Below, piece by piece: positions 7,889 through 15,593 of a stretch of 18,185 bases of DNA. Below the pieces are notes generated by a model. It had not been told where the DNA came from. It did no database searches and was given only the letters and a program-made list of their open reading frames with translations. The stretch's first letter is position 1; every line of letters begins with the position of its first letter. A program made the position numbers and the translations under genes. This stretch comes from Candidatus Magasanikbacteria bacterium GW2011_GWC2_45_8 (GTDB lineage Bacteria; Patescibacteriota; Patescibacteriia; Magasanikbacterales; UBA10146), in the NCBI GenBank assembly GCA_001001925.1, contig LCLH01000023.1, positions 1 through 18,185 of the forward strand. The letters are read 5' to 3'.

Positions 7889-8946
7889 AGATTATTATAA
7901 AATTTTAGGAGTGGGAAAAAATGCCTCGCCCGATGAAATTCGGGCGAGTTTTCGCCGTTTGGCGCACCAGTATCATCCGGATAAAAAAGGCGCATCAGGT
8001 GCTTTCAGACAAGGAGAAGCGCGCGCAATATGACCAGTACGGTTCAACATTTGACCAAGCGGGTTCGCAGGGCGGTACGGGATTTGGAGGGTTTGGATCA
8101 GGCAGCCCTTTTGGCGGCGGGTTTGGCAATGGAGGCCAAGGTTTTGAATTTGATTTGGGTGATATTTTTGGAGATGTTTTTGGAGGCGGCGGAGCACGTA
8201 CGCGAACACGAACTCGTACGGCGCGCGGTGCTGATATCCACATGGATGCCGAACTAACCTTCAAAGACGCGGCGTTTGGCGTTGAAAAACAAGTAAGTTT
8301 ATACAAGCAAGTTGCATGCGATGTGTGCTTGGGCGCAGGGGCGGAACCAGGGTCAAGCCTTAAAAAATGCAAGACCTGCGACGGACAAGGGCAGGTGGTT
8401 ACCAATCAGCGCACTATTTTGGGAACATTCCAGAGCGCGAGCGTGTGCAATGATTGTCATGGGGAAGGCAAACGTCCGGAAAAAGCATGCAAACATTGCG
8501 GCGGGAACGGCGTTATAAAAAAACATTCAGAATTTTCTTTGAAAATTCCGGGCGGTATTGATGATGGCGAGACAATACGCGTGGGCGGTGGAGGAGAGGC
8601 TGGAGCGCATGGCGCCACGCCCGGAGATCTGTATTTGACGGTGCATGTAAAGTCTGATTCGCGTTTTGAACGGGACGGATTTAATGTCCACAGTACGGTT
8701 ACAATACAGTTTGCTCAAGCGGTTCTTGGTGATGAGGTTGCTGTTGAGACATTGGACGGTGAGGTAAAAATGGTTATACCGGAAGGCACCCAACCCGGAC
8801 AGGTTTTCAAATTGCGTGAACGCGGGATTAAACAGCTACGTGGGAGTGGGCGAGGGGATCATCTGGTGCGAGTTGAGGTGAGTGTGCCTAAAAAAATATC
8901 AAGACGACAGAAAGAATTGTTGCAAGAGTTTGGTTCTTTGTCTTAA
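7881..8946 (+). CDS. dnaJ: Co-chaperone DnaJ (Hsp40), broken by an internal frameshifting deletion
   Basis: DnaJ delivers substrates to DnaK and stimulates its ATPase. Translation from ATG 7881 gives a good J domain (MAKDYYKILGVGKNASPDEI) up to the catalytic HPD motif (7974-7982) and DKKG, then leaves the family and stops at 8033. One frame over, from about 7987, the sequence resumes as KAHQVLSDKEKRAQYDQYGS. It continues through a Gly/Phe-rich region, all four CxxCxGxG zinc motifs (CDVCLGAG, CKTCDGQG, CNDCHGEG, CKHCGGNG) and the C-terminal substrate domains, to 8946. Some 12 residues that form J-domain helix III are missing (about 35 bases); restored, the protein would be about 366 aa, a normal length. 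As written the J domain is not functional. The same kind of lesion occurs in dnaK. Confidence 0.93.
7983..7995 (+). other. Deletion junction in dnaJ
   Basis: Around AAAAAAGGCGCAT the left frame reads K-K-G-A (continuing HPDKKG) and the right frame reads K-A-H (starting AHQVLSDK). Both fit the J-domain consensus over a few bases, so the junction has short microhomology, as in dnaK but less extensive. Confidence 0.6.
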
Positions 8947-8953
8947 GCCCTGC

Positions 8954-9016
8954 TTCAATTACCCTCTTTCGCACCTAGTCGCGAATACGCTTATGGTGCT
9001 CAAGAGAATAATTGAA
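8954..9016. repeat. Long imperfect inverted repeat after dnaJ
   Basis: The two 22-base arms (8954-8975 and 8995-9016) match at 18 positions: TTCAATTA pairs with TAATTGAA, CTCTT with AAGAG, and GCACC with GGTGC, with two 2-base mismatched steps. The 19-base loop holds a small GCG-AATA-CGC hairpin. It lies 7 bases after the dnaJ stop and may end the heat-shock transcript, though no strong T-run follows directly. Its core is not that of the other three hairpin elements. Confidence 0.7.
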
Positions 9017-9045
9017 ATTCCTGTCTTTTTTCTTTTTTAAAAATT

Positions 9046-9054
9046 TGATATACT
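9046..9054 (+). promoter_or_regulatory. Extended -10 promoter giving a leaderless mRNA
   Basis: TGATATACT is an extended -10 (TG-n-TATACT, -10 hexamer at 9049-9054); the -35 region is only a T-rich run. A start six to seven bases downstream falls on or next to the A of the ATG at 9061, so the message would begin at its start codon. Confidence 0.6.
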
Positions 9055-9060
9055 ATATTC

Positions 9061-9555
9061 ATGCAAATTTCCACTTCAACACTTTTGAATACGACTTCTC
9101 TTGCGTGGGATTGGTGGCTTTTGGGAGTTTTAGTTGTCGTTGGTTTGATTTATGCGTTTACCTATGGCAAACACAGAAGCATCCTCACGCTTCTGTCTCT
9201 TTATATCGCCGCGTTTATTGTTGACCACGTACCGTTTTTATACTCGTGGATAAAAGGATCGGGCGAGCCTTACAGGCAGATGATTGTTTTTGGAGTGCTG
9301 TTAATTGTGTTAACCGTATTTTTTACACGTGGCATTTTGGGGCGCAATTTATATGGGTTCTCTTTTAGTTCGCAAGTGGAGATTGTGTTGTTTAGTTTTT
9401 TGCAACTCGGGCTCCTTGTTATGATTTTTGGGCTTTTTGCCCCGGGGCCGCTCATTGCGCATTTTACTCCCGCCACGCAAGCGGTTTTTACGCACGAATA
9501 TGCGCGTCTTGGATGGATGCTTGTGCCGCTTGCGTTTGTGATATTCGCGCCTTAA
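9061..9555 (+). CDS. Unrecognised integral membrane protein, four to five helices
   Basis: This 164 aa, strongly hydrophobic protein has predicted membrane helices near residues 18-37 (WWLLGVLVVVGLIYAF), 42-60, 75-92 (MIVFGVLLIVLTVFF), 106-130 (VEIVLFSFLQLGLLVMIFGL) and a possible final one at 150-163. The arrangement and size loosely recall CvpA-type proteins, but I see no diagnostic motif, so the family is left open. The start at 9061 is supported by an extended -10 placed exactly for leaderless translation; there is no Shine-Dalgarno sequence. It converges on rnhA from the other side of a hairpin element. It sits after the heat-shock operon with its own promoter, so functional linkage to it is unlikely. 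Confidence 0.72.
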   Translation: MQISTSTLLNTTSLAWDWWLLGVLVVVGLIYAFTYGKHRSILTLLSLYIAAFIVDHVPFLYSWIKGSGEPYRQMIVFGVLLIVLTVFFTRGILGRNLYGFSFSSQVEIVLFSFLQLGLLVMIFGLFAPGPLIAHFTPATQAVFTHEYARLGWMLVPLAFVIFAP

Positions 9556-9567
9556 TTACTAGTGCTA

Positions 9568-9669
9568 TTGAAACAAACACTTTAAAGGGACTGGCGGAGC
9601 CCGACGGGGCGAGTCGGAGCGAAAATCCTTCAAGGATTTTACGCGTGCCCTTAAAAGTGTTTGTTTCAA
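9568..9669. repeat. Hairpin element, copy 1 (core in + orientation)
   Basis: Two 22-base arms (9568-9589 and 9648-9669) are complementary at 21 of 22 positions. They enclose a core that starts GGGACT, contains GAGCCCGACGGGGC (a 4-bp GCCC/GGGC hairpin) and the hairpin AAAATCCTT / AAGGATTTT, and ends GTGCCC. The right arm contains the rnhA stop codon (9666-9668). The core matches copies 2 and 3, but the arms are unrelated in sequence to theirs. It lies between two convergent genes and may end transcription of both. Confidence 0.85.
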
Positions 9670-10082
9670 AGCATGCCGATATTTTGTTGCGCGTCTATGG
9701 CGCGGTTTACCAGAGCGTCCGCTTCTTTGTTTCTTTCGCGCGGCACATGGGTGATGGTATATTTTTTAAACGTGTGCAAAAGGTTCCAAATTTTTAAGAA
9801 ATGCGGTGCGAGCTCTTTGTTTTTTACTTTGTATTCTCCCTTGATTTGTTTGACAATGAGCTCCGAGTCCAAGAAACAATTCACCGTTGCGGCGCCAAGT
9901 TTTTGCGCGTGCAAGAGTGCGTTGAGAAGCGCTTGATACTCCGCTTGATTGTTGGTGGTGTGCCCCAAATACAAGCCTACCTCCGCAAGATTGTCACCCA
10001 GTTCATTTTTGATAACATAACCGCTTGCGGCAGGTCCCGGATTCCCTCGCGCCCCGCCATCGGAGAATATAATTACTTCCAT
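9666..10082 (-). CDS. rnhA: Ribonuclease HI family protein
   Basis: RNase HI cleaves the RNA strand of RNA-DNA hybrids, removing R-loops and primers. The 138 aa product has the complete catalytic set: Asp8 in FSDGGARGNPGPA, Glu48 in NNQAEYQALLNAL, Asp72 in FLDSELIVKQIKGEYKVKN, and Asp122 in HVPRERNKEADALVNRA. Size is usual for short single-domain RNases HI. I chose the start at 10082 (MEVIIFSDGG) rather than the in-frame codon at 10193, because the extra 37 residues are encoded by hairpin element copy 2 and because a TATAAT lies just upstream of 10082. The stop codon lies inside the right arm of hairpin copy 1. It is the last gene of the minus-strand run. Confidence 0.92.
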   Translation of the reverse strand: MEVIIFSDGGARGNPGPAASGYVIKNELGDNLAEVGLYLGHTTNNQAEYQALLNALLHAQKLGAATVNCFLDSELIVKQIKGEYKVKNKELAPHFLKIWNLLHTFKKYTITHVPRERNKEADALVNRAIDAQQNIGML

Positions 10083-10095
10083 ACTAAATTTGTTT

Positions 10096-10101
10096 ATTAT
10101 A
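10096..10101 (-). promoter_or_regulatory. Consensus -10 box upstream of rnhA
   Basis: Reading on the minus strand, a perfect TATAAT ends 13 bases before the rnhA start codon; the -35 region is poor. Transcription would begin near 10089, leaving a leader of about 7 bases. The box sits just outside the left arm of hairpin copy 2. Confidence 0.5.
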
Positions 10102-10102
10102 T

Positions 10103-10215
10103 AGGATGTGCGTGAAAGAGCTTTGAGGGGACTACGAGCCGCGACGGCGTGCGAGCGCGAGCAAAAATTCAACAGAATTTTTGTGTGCCCCAAGAAGCTA
10201 TTTCACGCACATCCT
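10103..10215. repeat. Hairpin element, copy 2 (core in + orientation)
   Basis: Two 28-base arms (10103-10130 and 10188-10215) match at 24 positions, including an unbroken outer run of 15 (AGGATGTGCGTGAAA). The core begins GGGACT, contains GAGCCGCGACGGC (GCCG/CGGC hairpin) and a perfect AAAAATTC / GAATTTTT hairpin with loop AACA, and ends GTGCCCC. The right arm stops directly before the recJ stop codon (10216-10218) and the left arm directly before the rnhA -10 box, so the element fills nearly the whole gap between recJ and rnhA. Confidence 0.88.
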
Positions 10216-11970
10216 TTAATGTGTAAATCTCACATCTTTTAAAATCAATTGCAATTCACGATTACCGTTCCATTCATTCACCTCCACTTCAACGACAATA
10301 TCAAGTATATCACCAAGCTTGAGCGCCGTACACCAATTGACTCCTTTTTTTTCTTCGTCGCCAAAACAAAAACCAATTACGCCGCGCGTGGTGCCTGCGC
10401 CATCATGAACTTTGAGTTTCAAATGCTGGCCGTCTTTGCCAAGCGCTCGCACGTCTTGAATTGTTACTTTACGAATAAGGAAAAGCGGTGAAGAATTATG
10501 CTGTCCGAACGGTTCAAACTGCCGCGTAAAATCATAGAATTCCCAGTCTACTTGGCGTAAAGATAGTTCCGCGTCTATGGAGAGAACGGGGGATACGTCA
10601 ACTCCCTTGAGTTCTTCTTCCGCGCGCTCATTGATGCGCAGTGCAAAAGACTCAAGGAGGTCGGGCGAGGCAAGCGTGAGGCCGCATGCCTGCGGATGTC
10701 CGCCGAACTTGCCAAACAATTCCGGCATTTTTTGTATGGCTGCAATCATGTTCCATGCGTCAATTCCGCGGCCGGAGCCCATTATCTCGCCGTGATTTTG
10801 CGTCATTACAAATGTGGGCTTCTCATACTGGTCTTTAATTCTGCTTGCAATCAAACCCACAAGGCCCGGCGCCCATCCGTCTTTGTACACGACAATCACC
10901 ATTTTTCGAGCAAGTTGATTTTTTTCTATAAGTTCCACCGCTTCCTCAAACATGCGTGCGCTGGTTTTTTGGCGATCGGTATTGCTTTTTTCAAGTTCGT
11001 CCATGAGTGCCTCCGCCTCCGCTTGAGTTTCAGCCATAAGAAGCTGATACGCGGTGTTGGCATGTTTCATGCGTCCTGCCGCGTTGATGCGCGGCGCAAT
11101 TTGAAAACCGATTTGTTGCACTCCAAATTCTTTGAAGCGGCCTTGCGCGTTCAAGCGCGTGAGCATTGTTTTAAGCCCCAGCCGGCGTGTTTTGTTGAGC
11201 ACGGTGAGCCCGTATTTGGTGAGCAAGCGTGATTCCCCCAAAAGCGGCACCATATCCGCAACGGAAGAAATTGCTACCAAGTCAAGCATCCATTTTTCGT
11301 ACGATTCGATATTTTCTATGGTGATTCCAAGCGCTTCCGGTGCCATGCGCATAAGCCCTTGCATGAGTTTGAACGCAACACCTCCGCCGGAGAGCGTTTT
11401 GTCCGGGTAGGTCTCGTTTTCAATTTTTGGATGCACAATCGCATACGCGGGCGGAAGTTTTGCGGGAATGGAGTGATGATCGGTAATAATCACGTCAACG
11501 CCAAGGCTTTGCGCGAGCGCCACTTCTTCCGTATTTGAAACGCCGCAGTCGCACGTGATGATGAGTTTGGCGGAGTCAGACGCAAGAAGCCGCACGGTGT
11601 CCATGTTTAATCCGTAACCGTCAATCTCGCGATGGGGGAGAAACACATCGGTAACAGCCCCCAAGCGGTTCAAACAGCTCACCAAGATCGTACTCGCGGT
11701 TACTCCGTCCGCGTCATAATCTCCATGCACCACGATTTTTTCTTTTTGTTTGATTGCCGTAATGATCCGTGTCACAGCACGGCGCATGTCTTTAAACAAA
11801 AACGGATCATGCATGTCTCTACTGTAGTCGGGGGAGAGAAATTTATCAATTGTTTCTTGGGTTTTTAATCCGCGATGATACAGTAAACTCGCTCCCACTG
11901 AATGAATGGAGGGAAATTGTTCAAGAAATTCTTGCGGAGCGGGTGGCAATACGACCCATTTTTTTTGCAT
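10216..11970 (-). CDS. recJ: Single-stranded-DNA exonuclease RecJ
   Basis: RecJ is the 5'-to-3' single-strand DNA exonuclease of recombination and base-excision or mismatch repair. The 584 aa protein shows the DHH-family metal-binding motifs in order: VHGDYDADGVTAST (GDYDADG at 83-89), TCDCG (140-143), ITDHHS with DHH at 164-166, and VHPK (179-182). The DHHA1 domain follows, with APRINAAGRM (292-301), WAPGLVGLIASR (366-377), GSGRG (398-402) and FGGHPQACGLTL (about 422-433). An OB-fold-like C-terminus (ELQLILKDVRF at the end) completes it. Length is normal. It lies between hairpin copies 3 (upstream) and 2 (downstream). No Shine-Dalgarno sequence precedes it; a possible -10 TAAAAT lies on the minus strand at 11985-11980. 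Confidence 0.96.
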   Translation of the reverse strand: MQKKWVVLPPAPQEFLEQFPSIHSVGASLLYHRGLKTQETIDKFLSPDYSRDMHDPFLFKDMRRAVTRIITAIKQKEKIVVHGDYDADGVTASTILVSCLNRLGAVTDVFLPHREIDGYGLNMDTVRLLASDSAKLIITCDCGVSNTEEVALAQSLGVDVIITDHHSIPAKLPPAYAIVHPKIENETYPDKTLSGGGVAFKLMQGLMRMAPEALGITIENIESYEKWMLDLVAISSVADMVPLLGESRLLTKYGLTVLNKTRRLGLKTMLTRLNAQGRFKEFGVQQIGFQIAPRINAAGRMKHANTAYQLLMAETQAEAEALMDELEKSNTDRQKTSARMFEEAVELIEKNQLARKMVIVVYKDGWAPGLVGLIASRIKDQYEKPTFVMTQNHGEIMGSGRGIDAWNMIAAIQKMPELFGKFGGHPQACGLTLASPDLLESFALRINERAEEELKGVDVSPVLSIDAELSLRQVDWEFYDFTRQFEPFGQHNSSPLFLIRKVTIQDVRALGKDGQHLKLKVHDGAGTTRGVIGFCFGDEEKKGVNWCTALKLGDILDIVVEVEVNEWNGNRELQLILKDVRFTH

Positions 11971-11982
11971 ATAGTATGGATT

Positions 11983-12098
11983 TTAGCTAATAGGGTGAAC
12001 GTCCTTGTGAGGCACGCAAAAATTCTGTTGAATTTTTGTTCAGATTCGCCACCGTCGCGGCTCATAGTCCCCACAAGGACTTTCACCCTGTTAGCTTA
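11983..12098. repeat. Hairpin element, copy 3 (core in - orientation)
   Basis: Two 30-base arms (11983-12012 and 12069-12098) match at 26 positions, with unbroken runs AGGGTGAA and GTCCTTGTG. Read on the minus strand the core is GGGACT, GAGCCGCGACGG, then the same AAAAATTC / GAATTTTT hairpin with loop AACA, and GCGTGCC, nearly identical to copy 2. The right arm contains the lepA stop codon (12096-12098); the left arm ends 12 bases before the recJ start. The core is therefore inverted on the chromosome relative to copies 1 and 2, although the minus-strand gene position is the same. Confidence 0.88.
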
Positions 12099-13958
12099 TG
12101 AATCTCTCTTGAGCACGGACAAATAGGTTTCCGTAGGAATATCCACGCGGCCGGAAACGCGCATACGCGATTTTCCTTCTTTTTGTTTTTTGAGCAGTTT
12201 TGCTTTGCGCGTCCAGTCGCCCCCCGACATCTTGGCAAGCACGTCTTTGCGCATTGCGGGTATCCTCTCCGAAGCAATAACTTTGCTCCCAATCGTCGCC
12301 TGAATTTTAACTTCAAACATTTGTTTGGGAATACTTTCTTTTAATTTTTCAACAATTCGGCGTCCCACAAAATAACATTCCGATTCATAGGTGAGTGTAC
12401 TCAACGCTTCCACCAGTTCTTCAGCGACGACAATATCCAAGCGAACCACGTGCGCAGGTTCGTAGCTGGTAATTTCGTAGTTGAGTGAAGCATAACCGGA
12501 GGATAAGCTTTTTAGACGATCATAAAAATCCACCAGCATGACCGACAAGGGGAGCAGATAATGCAGGATAACACGTCCTCCTTCCAGATATTCCGTATTA
12601 ACATATTTGCCATGGCGTTCTTCCAACAATCCGATAATGTTTCCCAAATAATCTTTTGGCAAAACGATATCAGCTTTTACCCATGGTTCAAAAACAGTTC
12701 GGTATCTTGATGGGTCGGGGAGTTCTTGTGGGCTTTTGATGGTGATCGTTTCCCCATTGGTCAGTTCCACTCTATATGCCACAGAGGGCACCGTAACCAC
12801 CAAGTTGAGTTTGTATTCGCGATGCAATCGTTCCTGGAAAATATCAAGATGTAGAAGCCCAAGAAATCCGCATCGGAAACCAAACCCAAGCGCTTGCGAG
12901 TGTTCAGGCTCAAACATCAGCGCGGAATCATTGAGTTTTAATTTGAGCACCGCGTCGCGCAGGCGTTCGTATTCCGTGCCTTCTTTGCAGAAAATTCCGG
13001 CAAACACCATGGGCACCACTTCCTTGTATCCTGGCAGTGGTTGAATGGCCGGCGCGTTTGCGCGTTCGGCGCCACGCGCTCCGCTTTCTTTTGTTTGTTT
13101 TTTTATGGTAATGGTATCTCCCACGCGGCATCCCACAATGTTTTTGAGTCCGGTAACCACATAGCCAATTTCGCCCGCAGACAAGGTATCCGCGGTTACA
13201 AGTTTTGGTTTGAAATGCCCCACTTCTATAACTTCCGAGTACGTTTCTGTGGCGAACATATATATAGAGTCGCCGCGCTTGATCTGGCCGTCTACCACGC
13301 GCACATACGCAACCACTCCACGGAAATCGTCGTAGACAGAATCAAAAATGAGCGCGCGTGTGGAGGGCACTGATATATTCCCGTGGGGCGGAGTAATTTT
13401 TTTGATTATGTTTTGTACTATAATATCAACCCCCTCGCCTGTTTTGCCGGACGCAAATAAAATATCTTCTCGCGCGCACCCGAGCAACCCCATAATTTCT
13501 TTGGCGGTTTCTTCCGGCTTGGCTATTGCCATATCAATTTTATTGACCACCGGAATAATCGTGAGGTTTTGTTCAAGCGCCAAGTATAAGTTGCCAATGG
13601 TTTGTGCTTGTACGCCTTGCGTTGCGTCTACCAAAAGCAGGGCGCCTTCCACAGCCGCAAGGGATCGTGAGACTTCGTAATTGAAATCCACATGCCCGGG
13701 TGTATCTATGAGATTTAAAATAAATTGTTCGTAGGGTGGGTTATCAATGTACTCGCGCGCGGGCACGCTCATGCGCACCGGCGCCAATTTGATGGTAATG
13801 CCGCGTTCGCGTTCAAGTTCCATGGAATCCAAAATCTGCGCTTTCATCTCGCGCTTGGCAACCGTGTGGGTATACTCAAGCAAACGGTCGGATAGTGTTG
13901 ATTTGCCGTGATCAATATGCGCGATGATGCAAAAATTACGAAGTGAATTCTGGTCCAT
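12096..13958 (-). CDS. lepA: Elongation factor 4 (LepA), ribosomal back-translocase GTPase
   Basis: LepA is a translational GTPase that acts on stalled or mis-translocated ribosomes and in ribosome assembly. The 620 aa product has all GTPase motifs: G1 AHIDHGKST (13-21), G2 RGIT (52-55), G3 DTPGHVDF (85-92) and G4 NKID (139-142). The EF-G-like domains follow (FGFRCGFLGLLHLDIFQERL). The LepA-specific C-terminal domain is GGDWTRKAKLLKKQKEGK, then RMRVSGRVDIPTETYLSVL. Length is normal to slightly long (about 600 typical). It starts 3 bases after the murJ stop, so it is co-transcribed with murJ. Its stop codon lies in the arm of hairpin copy 3, which may end the transcript. Confidence 0.97.
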   Translation of the reverse strand: MDQNSLRNFCIIAHIDHGKSTLSDRLLEYTHTVAKREMKAQILDSMELERERGITIKLAPVRMSVPAREYIDNPPYEQFILNLIDTPGHVDFNYEVSRSLAAVEGALLLVDATQGVQAQTIGNLYLALEQNLTIIPVVNKIDMAIAKPEETAKEIMGLLGCAREDILFASGKTGEGVDIIVQNIIKKITPPHGNISVPSTRALIFDSVYDDFRGVVAYVRVVDGQIKRGDSIYMFATETYSEVIEVGHFKPKLVTADTLSAGEIGYVVTGLKNIVGCRVGDTITIKKQTKESGARGAERANAPAIQPLPGYKEVVPMVFAGIFCKEGTEYERLRDAVLKLKLNDSALMFEPEHSQALGFGFRCGFLGLLHLDIFQERLHREYKLNLVVTVPSVAYRVELTNGETITIKSPQELPDPSRYRTVFEPWVKADIVLPKDYLGNIIGLLEERHGKYVNTEYLEGGRVILHYLLPLSVMLVDFYDRLKSLSSGYASLNYEITSYEPAHVVRLDIVVAEELVEALSTLTYESECYFVGRRIVEKLKESIPKQMFEVKIQATIGSKVIASERIPAMRKDVLAKMSGGDWTRKAKLLKKQKEGKSRMRVSGRVDIPTETYLSVLKRDS

Positions 13959-13961
13959 ATA

Positions 13962-15593
13962 TTAAGAAGGCAGTGAAATATCTGAAGCGGAAATTTGATC
14001 CATCTTTGTGAATTTTTTTTTGAGGCTCGCGACAAGATCCAGCATTTCTTCATTTTTTAGGACGAATAATACAAAGCCGTACACGACGAGCCCCGCAGCT
14101 GCGGCTACGCCTCCTTGTACTGCAACATTGATAAATGAAGTAAGCGGTAACATTGAACCAAGCCATGTTTTGATGCCTTGCGTGACCAATGCCAAGAGCA
14201 TCGCGCCAATACTGATTTGAATAAGTGATTTAATCAGGAGGTTTTCGTGAAGCGTGTGGAGCTGTATGCGCAATACAAGCCACAAGAGCACCACATTAAA
14301 GATATTTCCCAGCGACGCGCCCAGTGCAAGCCCCGCAACGCCGTACGCGCGCATGCCAACGTATGCCGCTCCCAGATTTATGATTTCACTCACCACTCCT
14401 ATTGCAAAGGGAGTTTTACTGTCTTCAAGGGCAAAAAATGCGCGGCTTAAAAGCGGTACGAGTCCTTGCGCAAAAAGGCTTAACGCAAAAAAAGCAAGCG
14501 TGTCAGCTGTTTGAATGGTATCGTTCCAATCAAATGAACCACTTCCCAGCACCACGCGCACTATTTGCGCACGTATCAGTAAGAAAACAAGGCTAGCCGG
14601 TATCATAAAAAACAATATCTTGCGCGCGGTTTGCGTGAGGGTGTCTATAAACTGTCCCATGTTCTTTTTTCCCGCTTCTCTGGAAAGCAGGGGGAACGCC
14701 GCAAGCGCAAAACTAATGCCAAACAAGCTCAAGGGGAACGATTGTAGGTTATACGCGAGGTTGAACACCGCCACACTGCCTGCGCTTAAGGTGGACGCGA
14801 ACCCCGTTATGATAAGGATATTGATTTGGCTCACGGAAATTCCCATGGTGCGCGGAATCATAAGGTAAAGGATTTTTTTGACGTTCATGTCGCGTATATT
14901 AAAATACCAGAACCACTGGTATCCGGATCTGCGTGCTTCTATATATTGCACTGCGCAATGCAAAAACGCGCCCGCCACCACGCCCCACGCGAGTCCGGTA
15001 ACGCCTAAGAGGGGATACAGCACGGTAATCCCGATGATAATTCCTATGTTGTAAAAGATGGGTGCTATGGCAAATACAAAGAATTTTTGCATTGATTGCA
15101 AAATGCCACCAAACAGCGCGGAGATGCTTAAAAAAATAGGGCTCAAAAACATGATACGCGTGAGCGTTACGGTGAGATCGCGTTTTTCATTGGAGAACCC
15201 GGGCGCGAGCACATTCATGAGTTGGGGAGTGAAAACTTCCAGAAGAATGACAATTACAAACAGCAAAATTGCCAAAAGGTGGACGCAGTTGTTTACCAGT
15301 TTCCATGCCTCGTTTTCTTTTGGATTTTTTTCTTTATGAGAAAGTTTGAGCTTGGTAAAAATTGGTATGAATGCCGTTGAGAGCGCGCCCACAATGAGCA
15401 GTGTAAAAATGAGGTCGGGGATTTTAAAAGCCGCGTAGTACGCGTCCAAAGTGTCGCCCGCGCCAAAATGGCTCGCAAGAAGGCGGTCACGGATGAGCCC
15501 TACCGCGCGTGACGCAAGCGAGGCAACTCCCAAAAGAATTGCCGCACTCGTTATGGAGGAAGATTCTTTTTTAAAAAATTTGAAGATGTTCAT
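13962..15593 (-). CDS. murJ: Lipid II flippase MurJ (MviN family)
   Basis: MurJ flips the peptidoglycan precursor lipid II across the cytoplasmic membrane. The 543 aa polytopic protein begins with the family signature (ASRAVGLIRDRLLASHFGAG, then DTLDAYYAAFKIPDLIFTLL, residues about 26-65). It shows repeated pairs of hydrophobic helices, about 14 in all, with the conserved arginine-bearing segment of helix 1 and the second-half block SLFGISFALAAFPLLSREAG. A charged tail (LKKKFTKMDQISASDISLPS) ends it. Its ATG overlaps the stop of the upstream membrane protein by 4 bases (ATGA), and lepA starts 3 bases downstream, so the three genes form one operon. Presence implies a peptidoglycan wall. Confidence 0.95.
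   Translation of the reverse strand: MNIFKFFKKESSSITSAAILLGVASLASRAVGLIRDRLLASHFGAGDTLDAYYAAFKIPDLIFTLLIVGALSTAFIPIFTKLKLSHKEKNPKENEAWKLVNNCVHLLAILLFVIVILLEVFTPQLMNVLAPGFSNEKRDLTVTLTRIMFLSPIFLSISALFGGILQSMQKFFVFAIAPIFYNIGIIIGITVLYPLLGVTGLAWGVVAGAFLHCAVQYIEARRSGYQWFWYFNIRDMNVKKILYLMIPRTMGISVSQINILIITGFASTLSAGSVAVFNLAYNLQSFPLSLFGISFALAAFPLLSREAGKKNMGQFIDTLTQTARKILFFMIPASLVFLLIRAQIVRVVLGSGSFDWNDTIQTADTLAFFALSLFAQGLVPLLSRAFFALEDSKTPFAIGVVSEIINLGAAYVGMRAYGVAGLALGASLGNIFNVVLLWLVLRIQLHTLHENLLIKSLIQISIGAMLLALVTQGIKTWLGSMLPLTSFINVAVQGGVAAAAGLVVYGFVLFVLKNEEMLDLVASLKKKFTKMDQISASDISLPS

Noticed and set aside
7921..8946. dnaJ starting at ATG 7921 with the upstream TTAGGAG as ribosome binding site
   Set aside because: The TTAGGAG encodes I-L-G-V of the true J domain and the reading from 7921 to about 7985 is not DnaJ-like. 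The real start is 7881.
10083..10193. N-terminal extension of RNase HI to ATG 10193
   Set aside because: The extra codons lie in hairpin element copy 2 and do not resemble RNase H. A shadow frame through copy 3 gives a similar peptide (KILLNFCS), showing it comes from the repeat, not from a protein.
9568..12098. The three hairpin elements as a MITE, or as a CRISPR-like array
   Set aside because: MITE ends should be alike between copies, and here the ends differ completely while the centre is conserved. Spacing is gene-length and irregular, ruling out a CRISPR array.
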